From: Seriola aureovittata
Taxonomy: Eukaryota; Chordata; Actinopteri; Carangiformes; Carangidae
Length of the DNA: 64,000 bases
NCBI RefSeq assembly: GCF_021018895.1
Contig: NC_079387.1
Location: forward strand, 4,207,083 to 4,271,082
Reading direction: 5' to 3'
A program made the translations under genes and the position numbers. Positions 23,383 through 37,901 of the stretch are shown piece by piece. Below the pieces are notes generated by a model. It searched no databases. It saw only the letters and a program-made list of their open reading frames with translations, and was not told the origin of the DNA. How positions within the stretch are numbered: position 1 is the first letter of the stretch; each line of letters begins with the position of its first letter.

Positions 23383-24996
23383 GTGAGTCATTTACAGTGA
23401 AACATATCAAAGCATCACACTGAGATTCCCCCGGTGTGTGAATGAAATCCAAAAACACTGACGCCAAGAAAGAAAAAAAAAAGCGGAATGAGAATTTATT
23501 TCTTTATGTATTTTTTTTTTTTTCATAATTGCCCGACTCAAGTTCTACACACTTGAAACTTGACACTTAATACACTATTTGTTGACTCTGCCTTCACAAT
23601 TTGAACTAAACAAAGAAGCAGTGCTGATAATGAACCCACAATAGTGGCTGAATGGAGGGAGAAAGCGCTTAGTAAATTGAGAAAATGAGGTTTTCTCTTA
23701 TTTTCAAGTGTGCAATTTAGTATCATATGAAAGACGCCAGAACGGCTCACTGTCACAAGTTTTTCATTCTTCAACGCAACAGTGACATGTGACACTGGAA
23801 AGGCTGTCTCCTCCCCGGGTGGAGTGTGTTTGAGTCAGTAGCTTGATAGGCTCACGCTGATTGAGCTGAGCGAACGTGTTGGCGGGAAAACGACACTTAC
23901 AGTTTGCGTTTTAAATGAGAGCACACACGCGCTCTCAGAATTCACTCGTCCATATTAGTAGTTGATGTTTTTTTTTTTCGTATGTAAAATAACAAAAAGC
24001 AGCTTAAACTCACAAGATAAGGCGAGCCGCTGAGATGAGGCCAGGAAGCAGACGAGATGGCACTCGTACAAAAACTCACCACAGGACTAAGTGGATTTGA
24101 GCTGGTCTAAATCTCCTATCTCCCCAATGCTAATGTGTCCAAGCAGGCATTTCTCTGTCTCATTGAGGAAGTGACAGCGATTTAAAATAATACCGCCGCG
24201 GATGAAAACATGCTGTGGAGAAGAGGGTCAGGAAGTCTAAGCTTTTTTTTTTTTTTTTTTTTTTTTCTCCAGGCTGTGCAGGGAAAATGCGGATGCTTTC
24301 ACACACACACACACACACACCCTAGTAATCTTATGGCCCTCGTCTGGCGCACATGTGCTCAAACATGGAGGTGCAGGCTCGGATGAACTCCAGACGCATC
24401 AGAGTTACCTGACAATCTGGACAAATGTTAGATACATTCATGTCCCTGTATCTTGGCTTCACTTTGCGCTGCTCTCTGTCCTCTAACATCGGGAGGACGA
24501 GGTGCCAAGCAGGCGAGAATATTAAGTACACAGTGCGTTTGGCATGTTTTCAGTGTACAGCTCTCAGCCTGACGCTTCAGTCTCCAATCCGTTGTTTGCA
24601 ATTGGTGACAAGAGGGAGGGGGGGGGGGGGGGGGGGGGTGATGTGAGGAAGGGGTAAAAAAGAGAAAAAGGCTGAGGCCACAAAGGAATGGAAACGTATC
24701 AGAGAACTTGCGTGAACTCGATGGAAAAACAGAGGATTACCCTTTTTTCTTTTTACCTATGCAAGTGCATCTGCGTGGGGGCGCTTCGCAACTGCGACTC
24801 AATTTGTGATTGCGGTTACTCCCCAGATTAAAAACACAAAGGGTAAGCTGTTGTTTATCACATAAAGCAGCACTTCCTCTCCTTTTGATGCTCGCTGACA
24901 GAATAAAATGTGGAGCATACATTCAAGGGGTAAGCAGGCTATTTCCTTTTTGACTTTATTTTTTATTTTCTTGCCTCCTCTTTATTCTCCCGCCAG
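23383..24996 (+). other. ncam2: ncam2 intron within FN3-2 (1.6 kb)
   Basis: It contains a 24-base T run (24243-24266), a 20-base CA tract (24301-24320) and a 21-base G homopolymer (24618-24638). A pyrimidine-rich end leads to CGCCAG at 24991-24996. No exon seen. Confidence 0.85.
24618..24638 (+). repeat. Poly-G homopolymer, 21 bases
   Basis: 21 consecutive G, preceded by AGAGGGA. With the nearby GGG run it could fold as a quadruplex. Its length is probably polymorphic. Confidence 0.95.
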
Positions 24997-25171
24997 GATA
25001 AAGAGGAACAGTGGATGACCAAGCTGGTTCCAGGGGCGAATGATTTTGCGATGCTTCAGCCGCTGCAGTGGAACACGAGATATGAGGTGGAAATCACGGC
25101 GCGCAACGTCAAGGGCCTGTCGGAGCCGACCTTCTATCAGTTCTTCATGCCACAGAAACCAGACATTACAG
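24997..25171 (+). CDS. ncam2: ncam2 exon: second part of fibronectin III domain 2
   Basis: The acceptor is CGCCAG and the donor GTAAAA at 25172. It opens on a whole codon: DKEEQWMTKLVPGANDFAML, then QPLQWNTRYEVEITARNVKG, then LSEPTFYQFFMPQKPDIT plus one base. K-D-K-E-x-Q-W, LQW---YEV-ITA-N--G-SEPT and MP-KP-I are the NCAM2 pattern. If the following intron were retained, the frame would reach a stop 16 codons later without a hydrophobic GPI signal, so no GPI isoform is created by simple read-through. Confidence 0.96.
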
Positions 25172-26574
25172 GTAAAAGCATGACAAGGAAAAACTTAATC
25201 TTTTTTTTTTCTTAATCTTAATTTGTCTTTGTAATATATCCACTTGTCCTTCACTTGCTACCCCTGGGAGAATGGGAGAATATTTTCTGAACTTTCTTGT
25301 GTTGCGGCGGGTTCATGCCACTTGGAAAGAGTGATAGCGTTGGCGATAACAAAAGCAAGAGAGCAAGATGTTCCAGTCGAGATAAAGCAAGCTGCAGAAC
25401 ACAGCAGGCCTTGTTGCTTGCAATGCTTTCTGGACAAATGAGGTTGCTGTCAGTGGAGAAATTGGTGCCGGTGCCTCGCCTGCAATGGATTTCTCCCTGT
25501 ATGATCGTTGAATGGCGTTTAAATGCGAGAGTCTGGAGAGAAGCTTCTTTTTTTTTTTCGCTCAAAAGTTGTTTTCTGGTGCTGCATTGAAAAGATGGAC
25601 GTGTTTTCCGCTGTGAGATTTCATCGTAGCTGCTCTAAAAACCTCGCTCTGCGGTGCATCATCTACACATCACTTTATCCGTAGGTATAAGAAGAAGTAA
25701 ACAAACAGGGCAATAACATCGTAGATAGAACGCTGCAGGTGAAACAAACAGGTCATGCTGGTGTGTTTTATAAACGACTGGGGAAGGTGATTATTGTAGT
25801 TTAACTGTGATTTGCTCGTAGAATTAAATACTTAAAAAAAAAAACATATTAACATTATCATTAACTGTCAAGTAAATGTCCCTAAATCTGCTGGGAAATA
25901 ACAGACAAAAAGACGCTCCTTTTAGCTTCTCTTCAGTGTCCCAGTGATTCCTTCACAGTTGTGTGGGTACATCCATGGGGACACTGCAAACAGGTACTGC
26001 TAATAGCTAATACGGCACTTATGATAGTGCCAATTGTAAACTTACTGAATCTACAGTGACTTCCTGTTTACATCACCTTAGGATCATATTTCCTTCTTAC
26101 CCGAAACAGGTGATTCATTAGCACTGTGACTAAAGCAAACTTGGTTTCACTGATTGACAGCAAGCGAGAGCCAATGAAGAGATAGTGGGATATGAGCATT
26201 TGCTAAGACAGCGTTTGGAATTCATTCAGAGAAAAAAAACACACACCGTGAGCTCATTCACAACAAGAAAACCCACAAGTGGAAATCTCTTCAGGCTATG
26301 GTTTTCTTCTTTAACATCTAATTTTTTTATTTATTTATTTTTTTACCTCTCCGTCTTCCTTTTTTTTTTTTTTTTTTTTTCCGTCCATCATGTGGTTCTC
26401 CTGTGGTGCTGCTTTGCAATTCTGCAGCGGAGTGTTTCTGCATGGTTAGTCAAGCTCATTTCTCATTTGAAAGACCCAACACGCAGACGGTCACATAAGC
26501 CTGTACACAAGCACAGACATCTTTGTCAGCACTTGCGTCCCTTGTTTTGAGGTTACGCGGTTCTATCCCATGAA

Positions 26575-26581
26575 GTGTGTG

Positions 26582-26639
<58 letters not shown>
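26575..26639 (+). repeat. (GT)n microsatellite with one TTT break
   Basis: 65 bases of GT interrupted at about 26596. Confidence 0.97.
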
Positions 26640-26640
<1 letters not shown>

Positions 26641-27063
26641 TGCTCGTGGTCGTGGTCGTGCAGGAAAGCTTCTCATTTCCAACTCCTCCGAGGACATCGC
26701 ACGTGTGAAGAAGCAAGCAGAGACTTTGAAGTGTGCTTTTAAAGATACATGTATCGTTCAAATAAAAATGTTATGTGCACTTCCCCCTTGCAGACTTCGC
26801 ATTCACACGTGAAAAAGAAAGAAGGGGGGGTGGGGGCTGTTTCAGTGTTGTTTTGCTCTGGTAGCACGTCCATCCATTTGTGCTGTTTGGGATCGAGCGA
26901 GTGTTTGCCTCTGTCATTACTGCACTGGTTAAATGGCCTGTGAGAGTGTGCGCTGCTTTTCAAACACATAACAAGACCAAGGAACAGCGAGCTTAAGGCG
27001 GGCCACTTCGATTGACTGTCCTCTCTTGTTAGCAAACAGCCGTGCATCATGGGAAAAGCGCCT

Positions 27064-27087
27064 GAGAGAGAGAGAGAGAGAGAGAGG
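27064..27087 (+). repeat. (GA)n microsatellite
   Basis: 24 bases of alternating GA. Confidence 0.95.
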
Positions 27088-30000
27088 AGACAGGGAGGAA
27101 ATGCTTTTCTCTTCAGGTTGTTTGTTTGAAGAAGAGTAACACAGCTGAGCTTTTTGGAAAGAAGGCAATAAAGGAGCGGACAGTCGATGGAGAGAGCGGG
27201 AAAATGTGAGAAATCACTCGCTCACCTGCTCAAACTTTGTCTCTCAACTTTTCCACCCCCCCACCCACACAAGACTCTGCCGTTCCTCCTTTTCAAAACC
27301 AATCACCAGTCCCCACACCAGTCCCGCACCAATTTACAGCTTTATAATTGCAGTTCATGTTTACTGCATTTTCATTAAGTCAAGCCGTCACTGTCAATAT
27401 TCTTCCGCCCCAAAACGATGTTCATTTATTCATACAATCCGGCAAAGTCGCGCAGGTTAAACAGAGAAATTACTCGCCGTTCACATTTCCTGCTACACTG
27501 AGTCAAATTGGATGTTGAGGAAACGCCATGGTCAGTGTTAGCTCTATCAACAATATTACATGTGAAATATATGTCCGTCTCAATTGTGCAGCATCTTTCC
27601 AATCCATCGCCTCCTTTCTTTTTTTTTTTCTTTGTACTTCGTCTTCACCCATATAATCACACTCGCACACAGTCTTGATGAAAGAAACATCCCCTCGTTT
27701 TTTGTTTTTTTTTTCCGACACACGTTTTCTGCAGTATGTATCACCGACCAATTTCTCTCCTCATTTCTCCCTCTGTGTATAATGCAGCAGGGTATTGAAT
27801 CGGCACTTTTGTGTTTTGTTTTGTTGTTTTGTTTTGTTTTTTTTCTCCTCCTCCTTTGTCCGTCCTATTTTAGTTTATAACAGACTGAATAACCTTTGTA
27901 CCCCCTTCTCACAGAGAATCCTTAAAGAAAAAACGCCATTGATTACGGCACTGGCCTTAGTTCCTTTTCAATTTACTCCTCTCCGTTTTTTGTTTTTTTT
28001 AAATCAAAGCATTCTGTTCACCGCCTCAACCCAACGCTGTCCCACTGCCCTCCCCAGTCACAACACTGCACCTCTAACACCAGCTTTTTTGCCTTGTCAA
28101 CCTTTTTGCCTCACTCTACCACACTGCTTCGCCTTGTGATCTCCCCTTCAGTATTGTTACCATGACATCATTAGGGGTGGACTTTTAACATTAGGCAAGG
28201 GAGGGAATCGCCCGGCTAAGAGAGGCCCCCTCATTGCTACAGATTTATGAAGAGTTATGTCACTATTCTAACTCACATTGACCCTGCAATAACTTCAGAT
28301 ATGTCCTGAAAGCGCTTATCATTGTCAGTGTGCCGCCATCGCACACGCGTTAGAGATTGATGGACTGCCGTGCGCCTCACACTTGTTGCTGAATCTCCGG
28401 CGCTTTAAGCCTCGAGGTAACGCGCAATTCAATTTCAAACGCTGAAAGTTATTACAGCGGGTCGTCCAAACAGAGCAACAACCAAAAAAGAAGATATTCA
28501 TTGACTGTCGTGGAGTAGAAAACATAAAGTAGCATGGACTGAAAACGTAAACGATAAAGCGCAAGTGCCTTAATTTAGTGAATAAATGCAGAGGAAACAA
28601 TTGGATCCCGAGTGCCAGTGGTGGAAAGTTGATCATTTTCTCAGGTATTATGCTTAATTAAAGTAATGAGGTGTTTGTATTCAACTTGAATATTTTCATT
28701 TGATGTCATTTTATACTTCTACTCCCCAGTCCCTTTGATTTCAGAGGGAAACATTGTACTTTTGTTTACCAATTTTATTATTTATCAGATTGTTTTTGCA
28801 TAAAACATATGACTAACAAGTAATATATGGTGAATTATTATTGACTGAATTATCCAGCAATATATAAAGCGGTTAAAATGCACTTAAAGTGAACCTAATT
28901 TAACTAAATCTAACACTGTGCTCCTAATGCTTCTCTACTTTAACATGAGTACAATTTCAAATGCTTTTACTTATAATAGATAATAATAAAATAGTATTTT
29001 TTTTTAGTTTCACTATAGTAAAAGCAACACTGGCAGAGAAAGAGAGAAAAAATAAGGCATAATGGAGGCTCCACGCCTGATGCAGTGTGGTATTTCTTGT
29101 GTCGAGCTTTGTTACGACTGCTGTATTTTCTCTTGGCTCCCTCCTCGTCTTCTCCTTCCAGTCATGCGCCATAAAAAGCCGTGATTGAAACAGGCGTCAT
29201 AGATTTTGTTTGCAATAATCTCATCAAAGCACTTGAAGAAATAATCTGGGAGAGCCGCTCTCCTCCTCTCCCGAGAGCTCCAGTGAAACTTTTCCTGGAA
29301 GCGGTGCCAACAAATCAAAATGGGGAAAGAGTTCTTTTATAGCCGTCCATTACATTAATCAATCCTCTCATCAATTTCCAAAATGAAAGCCATAGTTTTT
29401 AAAGCAGCGTAATGAAAAAGATGCATGACAATCAAATCTGTTGTTGGAGGATTTACTATTTAAAAAGGCGACTCATAAACCATCCAGGCTACCTGAGGTA
29501 AAACCTTTTTGATCTTGTTATTATGCCACAATATAAGATGCGATGAATTTTCCACTTGCTACTGCTGAATGAATTACCTGAAACCATTTAAATGTAACTA
29601 ATGCTATCATTCACAGGTTAGCACTCGGCTAGGCAAATAAAGAAGGTGTGAGGTCAAAAAGCATCAGTTAAATTACGCTTCCTGCGTCCGGTAAAAACAC
29701 GCTTCGATGTCTTTGCTCTTTAATGAACGGTTTTGTTTCATACGGGAAAAAATAAAAAAGCTTTGTTGAATATAATCAGATCAAGTATACCGCTGGTGCT
29801 CTTGATACTGACACACCGAGAAACAGGTGGTGACGCTGAAAGCTTGAAATATGGACTGAAGGCGACGCTGCTGTCAATCACTCTGAGCAACACAAGCACA
29901 GCTGGGCTTTTTTTTTTTTTTTTTAGACGCAAGTACCATTTGAATCTGGAAAACCTACAGTTGTTGAACAGAATCAAGGCTCCAGTCCTCAACAATACGA

Positions 30001-32256
30001 TACGAGATCAGAGCTGATGTTTACATGTTTGCTTTCTCATTTATTCATCGGACAAAGATAATCCTGTTGAGATGAAAGGATTGTGCTTCTGTGGGAGCGC
30101 ATTAAACATCAGACAATATCACTGTCAACTGACTAAATATTTTATCATAAGCAAGACAAGCAAGTGAAGGACTTCCTCCTGAGACGGAAGGAAAGCAGGA
30201 ACAGTGGCCCAGTTCTAAGACACACAGTTTGTGTTATTTTGACTGTAGTCAGTGAAACGCTCAGTGACTATCCTGGCTTTACTGTTTACTCACTGTGTGC
30301 AGGGAATTTAAAACTATAGTTTTACATTCAATTTGCGACGGATTTCTAATCGTCCCTGGGTTCGAACGCTTTTACTTTTTTTAAACGTTGCCAAAAATAA
30401 GCTGCCTGACAGCCGTTTCATAAAGGAGTTTTGAGTCAGGGAGGTAGTATAGTGTTACCATGGAGTCTGTGAGTTGGAAGTTGTGTTATGTAGCCTATTT
30501 CAGTCATTAAAAGTATGCTGAATTAGCCATCTGCTTATTGCAGTGTACACGTGAATGCACAGAGAAATATCACCAGATCACTCTGATACTGAAGAAAAAA
30601 CCTTCAAAACGTGATGATTCTCAGGCAAGTTCTGGATTTGTAGGAGTGTGTTTCTCTAGGAGCTCTAATTGGATTTATGGACGTTTATTTATGATGGAAA
30701 TCAGAGATATATTTGTACGATAATGAAATAGTATTATAACTCTATTTTGTAGTTTAAAACTATAAAGTGATGAGATTATTTGATATGTTTAGCATGATGA
30801 GAGAGTCTGAAGACTTGAGTGACACCTTGTTGAACATCTACTTCTTGTCAGTGAAGAAGCAACGCCGCACTGTTGCGCTGCTCGAAGGGCAAAGTGAAGC
30901 AAATGAAAAATGAATTCAAATTCCTTCAAAATGAATGAATAAAAGCTTCCTGCTGCAGGCTCTTCTTTTCACCACATTATGAATAAAGTCCAGTGACTAA
31001 GAACAGGAAGTCTCTGCTGTGGTAAAACATAACAGGTGTTCAGCAGGTCTTGTTGTGCCTTTTTTTTATAACAATAATCCCTCAATCTATTGATTTTCCG
31101 AGCCATTTCATCCATTTTAACAGTTCAAATTAGGGTCATGGAGCATTGTGACAAACATTTTAGTTATAAACTGCAGTTGATGCATTTAAATTAGTGTCCT
31201 GCTGCTGTTTAAACTCGAATTTCAACTCCGAAGATCAAGGAGGAGGCACCTCGATTGCACCTGAAATGAGCCGTAACCCCAGAAAGCAGCAATTACAGAA
31301 AAGTGGACCAAATTTCTTTGAAGTCTTTTGAGGTTGACTGTTAAGGATGTCATATTCTTGCAAGCTAAGAGTAATTACTCATGGTTTTTCATTTCCTCTT
31401 CGCTGGTTCTTGAGTGCACTTGAGTTGCATTAGGGTTTCTCTTCCTCCTTAGAAATGGACAAAAATGGAAGGACTCACCCCTGTCCTTCAAACTATGCTG
31501 AATTTTAATGATTATCTTTAATTCTCAGAGGGCCTCCTCAGACAAACTTCCCCTTCTACACTCCTCATCGCATCCCAAAGTGAGCACTTGTAGGAAGAAT
31601 CCTCCCTCGCATCCACAAATGATGATGTTCATCACCCCGCAGATTAGCACCTGCCACCTCCCCAATCAATGAACGTCCCATTGGTCAACATTAATCAAGT
31701 AACTTCCTCTCAGATCCAATTGAGGGACGGTCAGTCACCGCCCAGGCCTAATGAGTTCGAATTGCCGAAGTGAGATGTGTACGAATGGCTTCAGGTGCCA
31801 CACAAGCAGTTGGGTGTCTAGTGATTGAATAATACTGCTAATGGGCCAATATATCAACAAGTAATCAGAAGAAGTCAATAAAAGGGTTAATAGAGCAGGG
31901 AAATAAGAATTAATCACCGCCGTGTTTCAGGGATCCGAGAGTTTGTGAAAACTCAAGTCACACGGAACAAATGAACGATCTCCAAGAGGCTGTGAGGAGA
32001 ACACGTTTGTGATAAGCGAGAGTAGATACCATGAAATTTGGTTTGTAAGCTTCACCAGATAGCTAAGTTTAAAAACAGTGTCAGCTCTTCCTCACTTTAA
32101 GAGAACGTAGGTACCTCTGCACATGGGGCTACAAGAAACAGGGAGGAACTAATAGAAATATACATTAAAGCAATAATGATAGATAAAGCGCTGTGAATGA
32201 CAATTTAATAATAACTATTGGATTTACAATAATATGGCAATAAATCTTAAAAATAC

Positions 32257-32295
32257 ATATATATATATATATTATATATATATGTATGTATATGT
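32257..32295. repeat. AT-rich dinucleotide repeat, self-complementary
   Basis: AT units with a TT break, passing into TATGTATGTATATG. Able to form a hairpin or cruciform. Confidence 0.9.
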
Positions 32296-35200
32296 GTGGA
32301 ATCTCAGCCTGTAATGTAGGGAAGTAGTGTACAGTACTGTTCTGTAGCCTCCAATCACCTCAACCAGGTAACATGAGGAACGTCAATGTAAAACATAATA
32401 CAGACAGCAGCAACAATGCAAGAAGAAAGTAGAGGCGAAGTCATTCAAATGATAATCGACCTAAAGATGAAAGATCAATCTGAATTGAAAGCTAGAAAGA
32501 GTCAGTCAACATGAAAAGTGCTGTGAAGGTCTGGACACTATAGAAAGAAAGAAGCAAGAGGGAGAAGAAAAAGTGAATTCATCTGTAACTCAGGGATGTT
32601 AGAAAGGAGAAGAAGTATCATTTGAAAACACATCATTTGCCAATAGTGGCTATTTGACCAAAAAAAAAAAAACAATCCTCCTTAAGCCAACATCAGTCTG
32701 TATCATCAGCCATGTCCATCAGCACATCGTAATTTCCCAACACAAAGTCAGTTTTATTATCAGCCTCAGTCCTCAGTGGTGTTCGATCTGTCGACGGATG
32801 TTTCTACCAGCTTGACCTCCAGCAGGAGAGCATGAAATGGGGAATGATGCTGCAGCGTGGACAGTTTTATAGATGCTGGGGGGGGGGGGGCAGAGTCAAA
32901 ATATCACCACAGAGGACACAGACCCCATCGTGCTTTTCTACTGGAACAAAGAAGCTGCTCCTCTCTGGATGTGTTTCATGCTGACACAAATCAGTGACTG
33001 TGGCATTTTTAGACAAGGACAAGGACAATTATTGAACTAAAGGAGAGCACAAAACCATGGAGCTTTTGATTGGTTCACTGTGTCTACAAAAAGCCAGAAT
33101 CATCGTGTCGTAATATTAACGAATAGAACTATTATTCATTCATTTAATTTTCATTTATATGGGGAAAAGTATGTGCACCAATCCCACATCCACAGTGTTT
33201 ATAGGCAAAGCTAATTTGCAATGCCCCCAGATGAGCCTTTAAAAAACATACAACTAAATAAATGATACCCTAATATTTTATGAGTATGGAATTAAACTAA
33301 TTTGAAAATTAGATTTGGGATGAAAACATGCCTTTGAATACATAAATAATTCAGTTTTATTCTCGAATGAAAATACCCTTCCTTGACCAGGACGCTGGGA
33401 TTCACATGCACACCGTGCAGCTTTGGCCCTTCAGCCCCTGCAGGCAGTTTATCACTCTGACCTGTGGGGGTGGCTTTCACAGCCGCTGTTGCCTCTTGCA
33501 TCAGTTTGAGTGCGGGTGATCATTTGCTACAAGTGGAGAGCAGCATTGACCTCTATTTTCTGAAAGACCCTCGCATAGAAATAACACCATTACTTCTCCC
33601 TTACTCTTCCATAACAAATCAACTGGAGGTGTATACGGGAAATTACCCAAAAAATGATATTAAATCACAAAGCAGATGAATTGTATTTTCGCTTTTACGT
33701 CACTATATTTTGCACAATAGTAGTTACACAAAAGTATGAGCTGTCGAAAGGCATTGTGGCTGCGAACTTGAAAACAGTTTGACTGCTGGGCCACGCACAT
33801 GTTTGGCCGTGTTTCATCTTTGTTTATTAAATTTAAAGTTAAGCCGCTTTTCTCGCCTTAATTCCTCACGCAGAGATCTGAGCTGTTGTGAGGGAAGGCA
33901 TCTTGTTTCTGGCTCACAGAGCAATGCAGCTAAAAAAAAAAGGCTGCAATAGTGAAGGCAGGAAAGACAAAATTGAAGATTTCCCTTTAAAGACTTTAAA
34001 TCCCTATCTTTCTCAAATCTCTGCATCTATAGTTCTGTTCTGTAAGTCATAAACACACAAGGGCATCCAACAGGTGACCCTGGACTCTTATCCTTCAGAA
34101 ACAGCAGCACATTCTTACTTAGAAAACTTAAAGAAATGTTATTTTTGGAGTCCTCACAAAAAGATTGAATGTACTTTGCCCCTGCAACATATTCATACTT
34201 GATGACCCCCAACCTGAGAGTCACGTATCGCAGAGAAAGAGAAGCACACTGGATGCCAGGATGCAGTGTGTTCACACCTATATACATACGATATAAACAC
34301 TTTTAAACAGTGAAGATTACAAATAAAAAGACAACATTGGTGACTTTTACAGACATGGATGAAACCATCATTTTCATGGGAGCTGTAGTTTTGTTTTTGT
34401 TTTTTTTGTGATCAAAAAAGGTTTCAGTTTCTAAAGAACATGTTTCATTTTCTAGATGAATAGCGGTGAAAGAAACTTTCAATGGTTTCCCCAAATACTG
34501 AGTGTTTAAAACATTCAATTAACTATGACATTTTTTGAAATTTTAGAATTGGCCCTGAAGTGCAAAACACATCATTTAAAAACCAGAAAAACACACCAGT
34601 GTTAGAGAAAACATGACATTTAAGAAAACACGTCATCAGGGTGTCAACATCCATCCGTATGTCGGTGCATTTCAGTTGAGCTTCTTCTGTTGAAAATGAT
34701 TTCCAAACTTTGGAATAAATCGAATAAAATGGCTGGCAGAAAGACTACAAGTAAACAAGCATGTAACATATCAATCCAACCTCAAACTGTCAGGCTGCTG
34801 CTAAGCACTTTAGAGTAATACTCCTTATCGGATGAAAGTCTGATGTTTATGGATTTCAGTCTTTCAGACTAAGAGTTTTTGCTGGCATCCCTGAAAATGG
34901 CGCTTTAATAAAATCTTTATCCTTGGAAATGTTGTGTATCTTGAAACATGGCACTCCTAAATACTTTGGACAGTCCTTCAAATGAAAAAGATTTCTATTA
35001 GTTTTCGATTTAGGAGCAAACGCCGGCACTTCAACTTTGCTATTGGTGATTTTATGTTGAAAACGTTGGTGAAACAATCAACGGCAAAAATGGTTCACAT
35101 ACCGTCATCAATACAAGAGACAAGGGCTTCATGTGATGTAAAAATGCAAACATAGATATGAAAGCTGAAGGCCACAGCAGTCTGATGATGACAAAGAAGT

Positions 35201-35619
35201 GAGGTATGGCTTAAAGAAAGTATTCTTTTTCTCATCTGGTGTATGTGAACACCCCAGGGGAGCCGGAGAGGTGTTGTTTACCACCCCTGAATCTGTGGCT
35301 TCAGCAGCCAAATTAACTCAGATAAACTTTCAAAAGGTGAGATACAAAACAGTAGCCTGTGGCGGTGAGAAAATATTGATCCAGTCTACAAGTTTCAACT
35401 CCCATATCCCTGGATTCACAAAAACGCAAAGTGTTTTAATTAGAGTTCTCTTTGCCACAAGCTCCTCTCTCTGGCTGACTTTCTGTTCCTCTCTGTGCTT
35501 TGACTCGCTGCCAATCTCCTTTTGTCTGCAGTCTCAGCTCCAAGTCAAGAACAAAGTCACCAACATGAGAGTCATTTGGGTGGTGACACAGTGACAGCCT
35601 CCGATGTGGCGCGTTGTTT

Positions 35620-35667
<48 letters not shown>
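35620..35667 (+). repeat. (TTG)16 trinucleotide repeat
   Basis: 48 bases of perfect TTG. The poly-Cys and poly-Asn readings over it in other frames are repeat artefacts. Confidence 0.97.
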
Positions 35668-35668
<1 letters not shown>

Positions 35669-36029
35669 GGTGTTGGCTCGGAGCTCCTGCAATCAAACAG
35701 TGACTATGAGGTGAAAGTGTTGACTCTCGGCTTTAATTTGAGGGAGTTTTTCAGCCGTAATGGGGAGGCACTGTTGGATCGTCCTGTTCTGCAGGGACTA
35801 GTATCGCGATTCCTTCCATAGATTTCAACATTCAACCATCCCTAAACGCCTTACAACCTCAAAACCTCACCGCTATTGTTTAAAACAGAAGAAAATGTCC
35901 ACATACTTGTGTCAGTGTCCAAATACTAATGGCCTGATCTCTATGTTGGTAGACCAACATTAGAGAAAGCCTTCCATAAGAAACTGCTGGCATGGAGTTT
36001 GAAAGACATTGACATTTACCAGGCAGAAA

Positions 36030-36147
36030 CAGTGAAATGAAAGATGCAATTGAGCTGCATTGTGGGAAATGTAGGATCTAGCATATCAGAAGCTTGATCC
36101 TTACAAGGGATTAAAAGCAAGGATTGTGTATCTTGGCCTCTGCTGCA
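36030..36147 (-). repeat. Interspersed repeat copy, TCCTAC-TTTCCCA family, inverted
   Basis: Read on the minus strand it shows GCAGAGGCCAAGATA, CTTTTAATCC, TCCTACATTTCCCACAATGC and GCATCTTTCATTT, in the same order as the copy at 46331. The copy at 39754 shares its first and third blocks. This is homology visible by eye among three places in the window. Confidence 0.6.
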
Positions 36148-37883
36148 CGGATTTCTTTTGGTTTAATCTGTTTTTTGCGGCTGTTCTAACTTTATGAAAG
36201 TACTAAAATCGCTGGAGTATGAGTCAGACTGAGACTCGTGGCACTGGTCTCTCCTCAGAGGTAACTGTGCAATTGACGAACAAAGTGACTCATGTACAGA
36301 ATCACAAGCGTTTATTTGACATTTCTGTTCTGTATTCACTCCTGCTACTTCGTGCTTTACAAACAGTGCGGTGGTTTGTGAAAGTTTGGTGAGGAATCAA
36401 CTGGATGCCGTCCAAAACGGAAACATTTTAAAATACCCATGAGACACTTCGGCCTTGGTAAGCGCGCTCTTGACTTAATTTGCTCAGCTGTAAACGTGGC
36501 TCAGTATCTCTCATCTCTCATTCTGACTTGATGATTGTAAGTTACCTTTCAAAAAGAGACCAGGGTTATGACTGCAATCAAAAGATTTGCAGGACAATTA
36601 CCTTTTTTTTTTCTTTTTTTTTTTTTATTATTTTTGGCGACATTATTACTGGGCTTGTGCACAAGAATGGGGGTGTCTGGTAACCCTCTTTGAAAGGTTA
36701 AAGAATTTTTTTTTACTCTAGCTGTGCTCTCTAAATTAACCTTTATCTCAAATAAACACTATGTAGGTAGGAACATGGAAACACCGACTGAAGCCTGGCT
36801 GCATTCAGCTCACATTTACTGTTGTGCCCCACAGGAGGGAGGGAACAGGCAAGAGGCATTCACTCCGAGCTCAATTTTGGAGAAGCCGTCTCCGGGTTGC
36901 TCGCGCCTTCACGTTATAGCCTCATCCACCCTTTTTAACTTGCAGGCTACTGATCACCCATACGAGAGCTCTCTTAAATAGGAAAGTTCATTCATTCTCA
37001 CTCTTCCACTGCTGATTACTCCTGGCGAGGTCTGACCTCCGGCTGTCAACACCGATCCTACAGTGGATGTTCAGTTTGTTCGACCCCGGGATCACTAAAG
37101 GGCGCAACTCCATTCAGCCCCCCCCCCCCCCGCCTCTCCTTACTGCGCTGCCTTCATTTTCTCATTACTCTCAATTGAAAGCAGGCCCCACTGCTTGTTC
37201 CCGTCTGAGCTGGGAGCTTGATTTGTTTTAGAGCGCCGTGTGCTGGCTCCTCTCAGAGAACATATTTTAAAGTTCTTCTTTTTTTTTTTTGGCTGAAAAA
37301 TACTTCCTTCATCTCCCATGTGAATCTGTTTAGTGCTACGGAATAAGAGTCCATCCACATACCTCACGTTGCGGTGCGGTACAACATGGGTGAAAAGAGT
37401 ACCCTAACCTCTGCACCTGTGGAAGCAGAGATGTTGACAGCCGGCACATGATGGAGAAGGCGGTGCACAGTGTGAAGGAGAACACCCACAAAGTACTCAC
37501 AGTGCTGTATTCTTTCAGCCCTTAAACAGAGGAAGCTGCAGATCGTCTGATATTACAAATAAATCAACCAAGTAAAGCCTTCCCCACTTGTTTCCAGCCC
37601 TACAGATCTCCTTTCAGTCTTTAAAACTTTTATTCTATTTGCTGAATATAGAAAAAGCTGAGATTGATTTATTTTGAAGGAGATTTGGTGGATTCACACT
37701 AATAATTGAGATCCTCCACTGAGGATTGCTTGGATTTGAGGCGTTGTGGATTAGGACTTATCTACGTGTTGGAAACTATCCAGGTGGCTCCAGAGGAATT
37801 CATTGACCTTCCAGCGGTTCTGAAAGTAACCGTGGTAAAAAGTTTTCCGGAGCGACTGTGCTTTTGTGCGGTAGTGTAAGTGT

Positions 37884-37901
37884 CCCCCCCCCCCCCCCCC
37901 C
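37884..37901 (+). repeat. Poly-C homopolymer, 18 bases
   Basis: 18 consecutive C about 190 bp upstream of the transmembrane exon. A second C run of 14 lies at 37118-37131. Confidence 0.95.

Noticed and set aside
27190..28140. T/C-rich frames with hydrophobic readings, considered as a GPI-signal exon of an NCAM2 isoform
   Set aside because: Hydrophobicity comes from T-rich runs (Phe, Leu). No acceptor of the needed phase was found next to a plausible omega site, and I cannot recall the fish GPI exon well enough to match it.
30355..30375. GGGTTCGAACGC followed by T runs, like a tRNA B box and pol III terminator
   Set aside because: No A box at the required distance upstream and no cloverleaf; chance or a very old fragment.
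35199..35594. 131-codon + strand frame
   Set aside because: No splice signals in phase with ncam2, no motif, and a composition typical of chance; it ends beside the TTG repeat.
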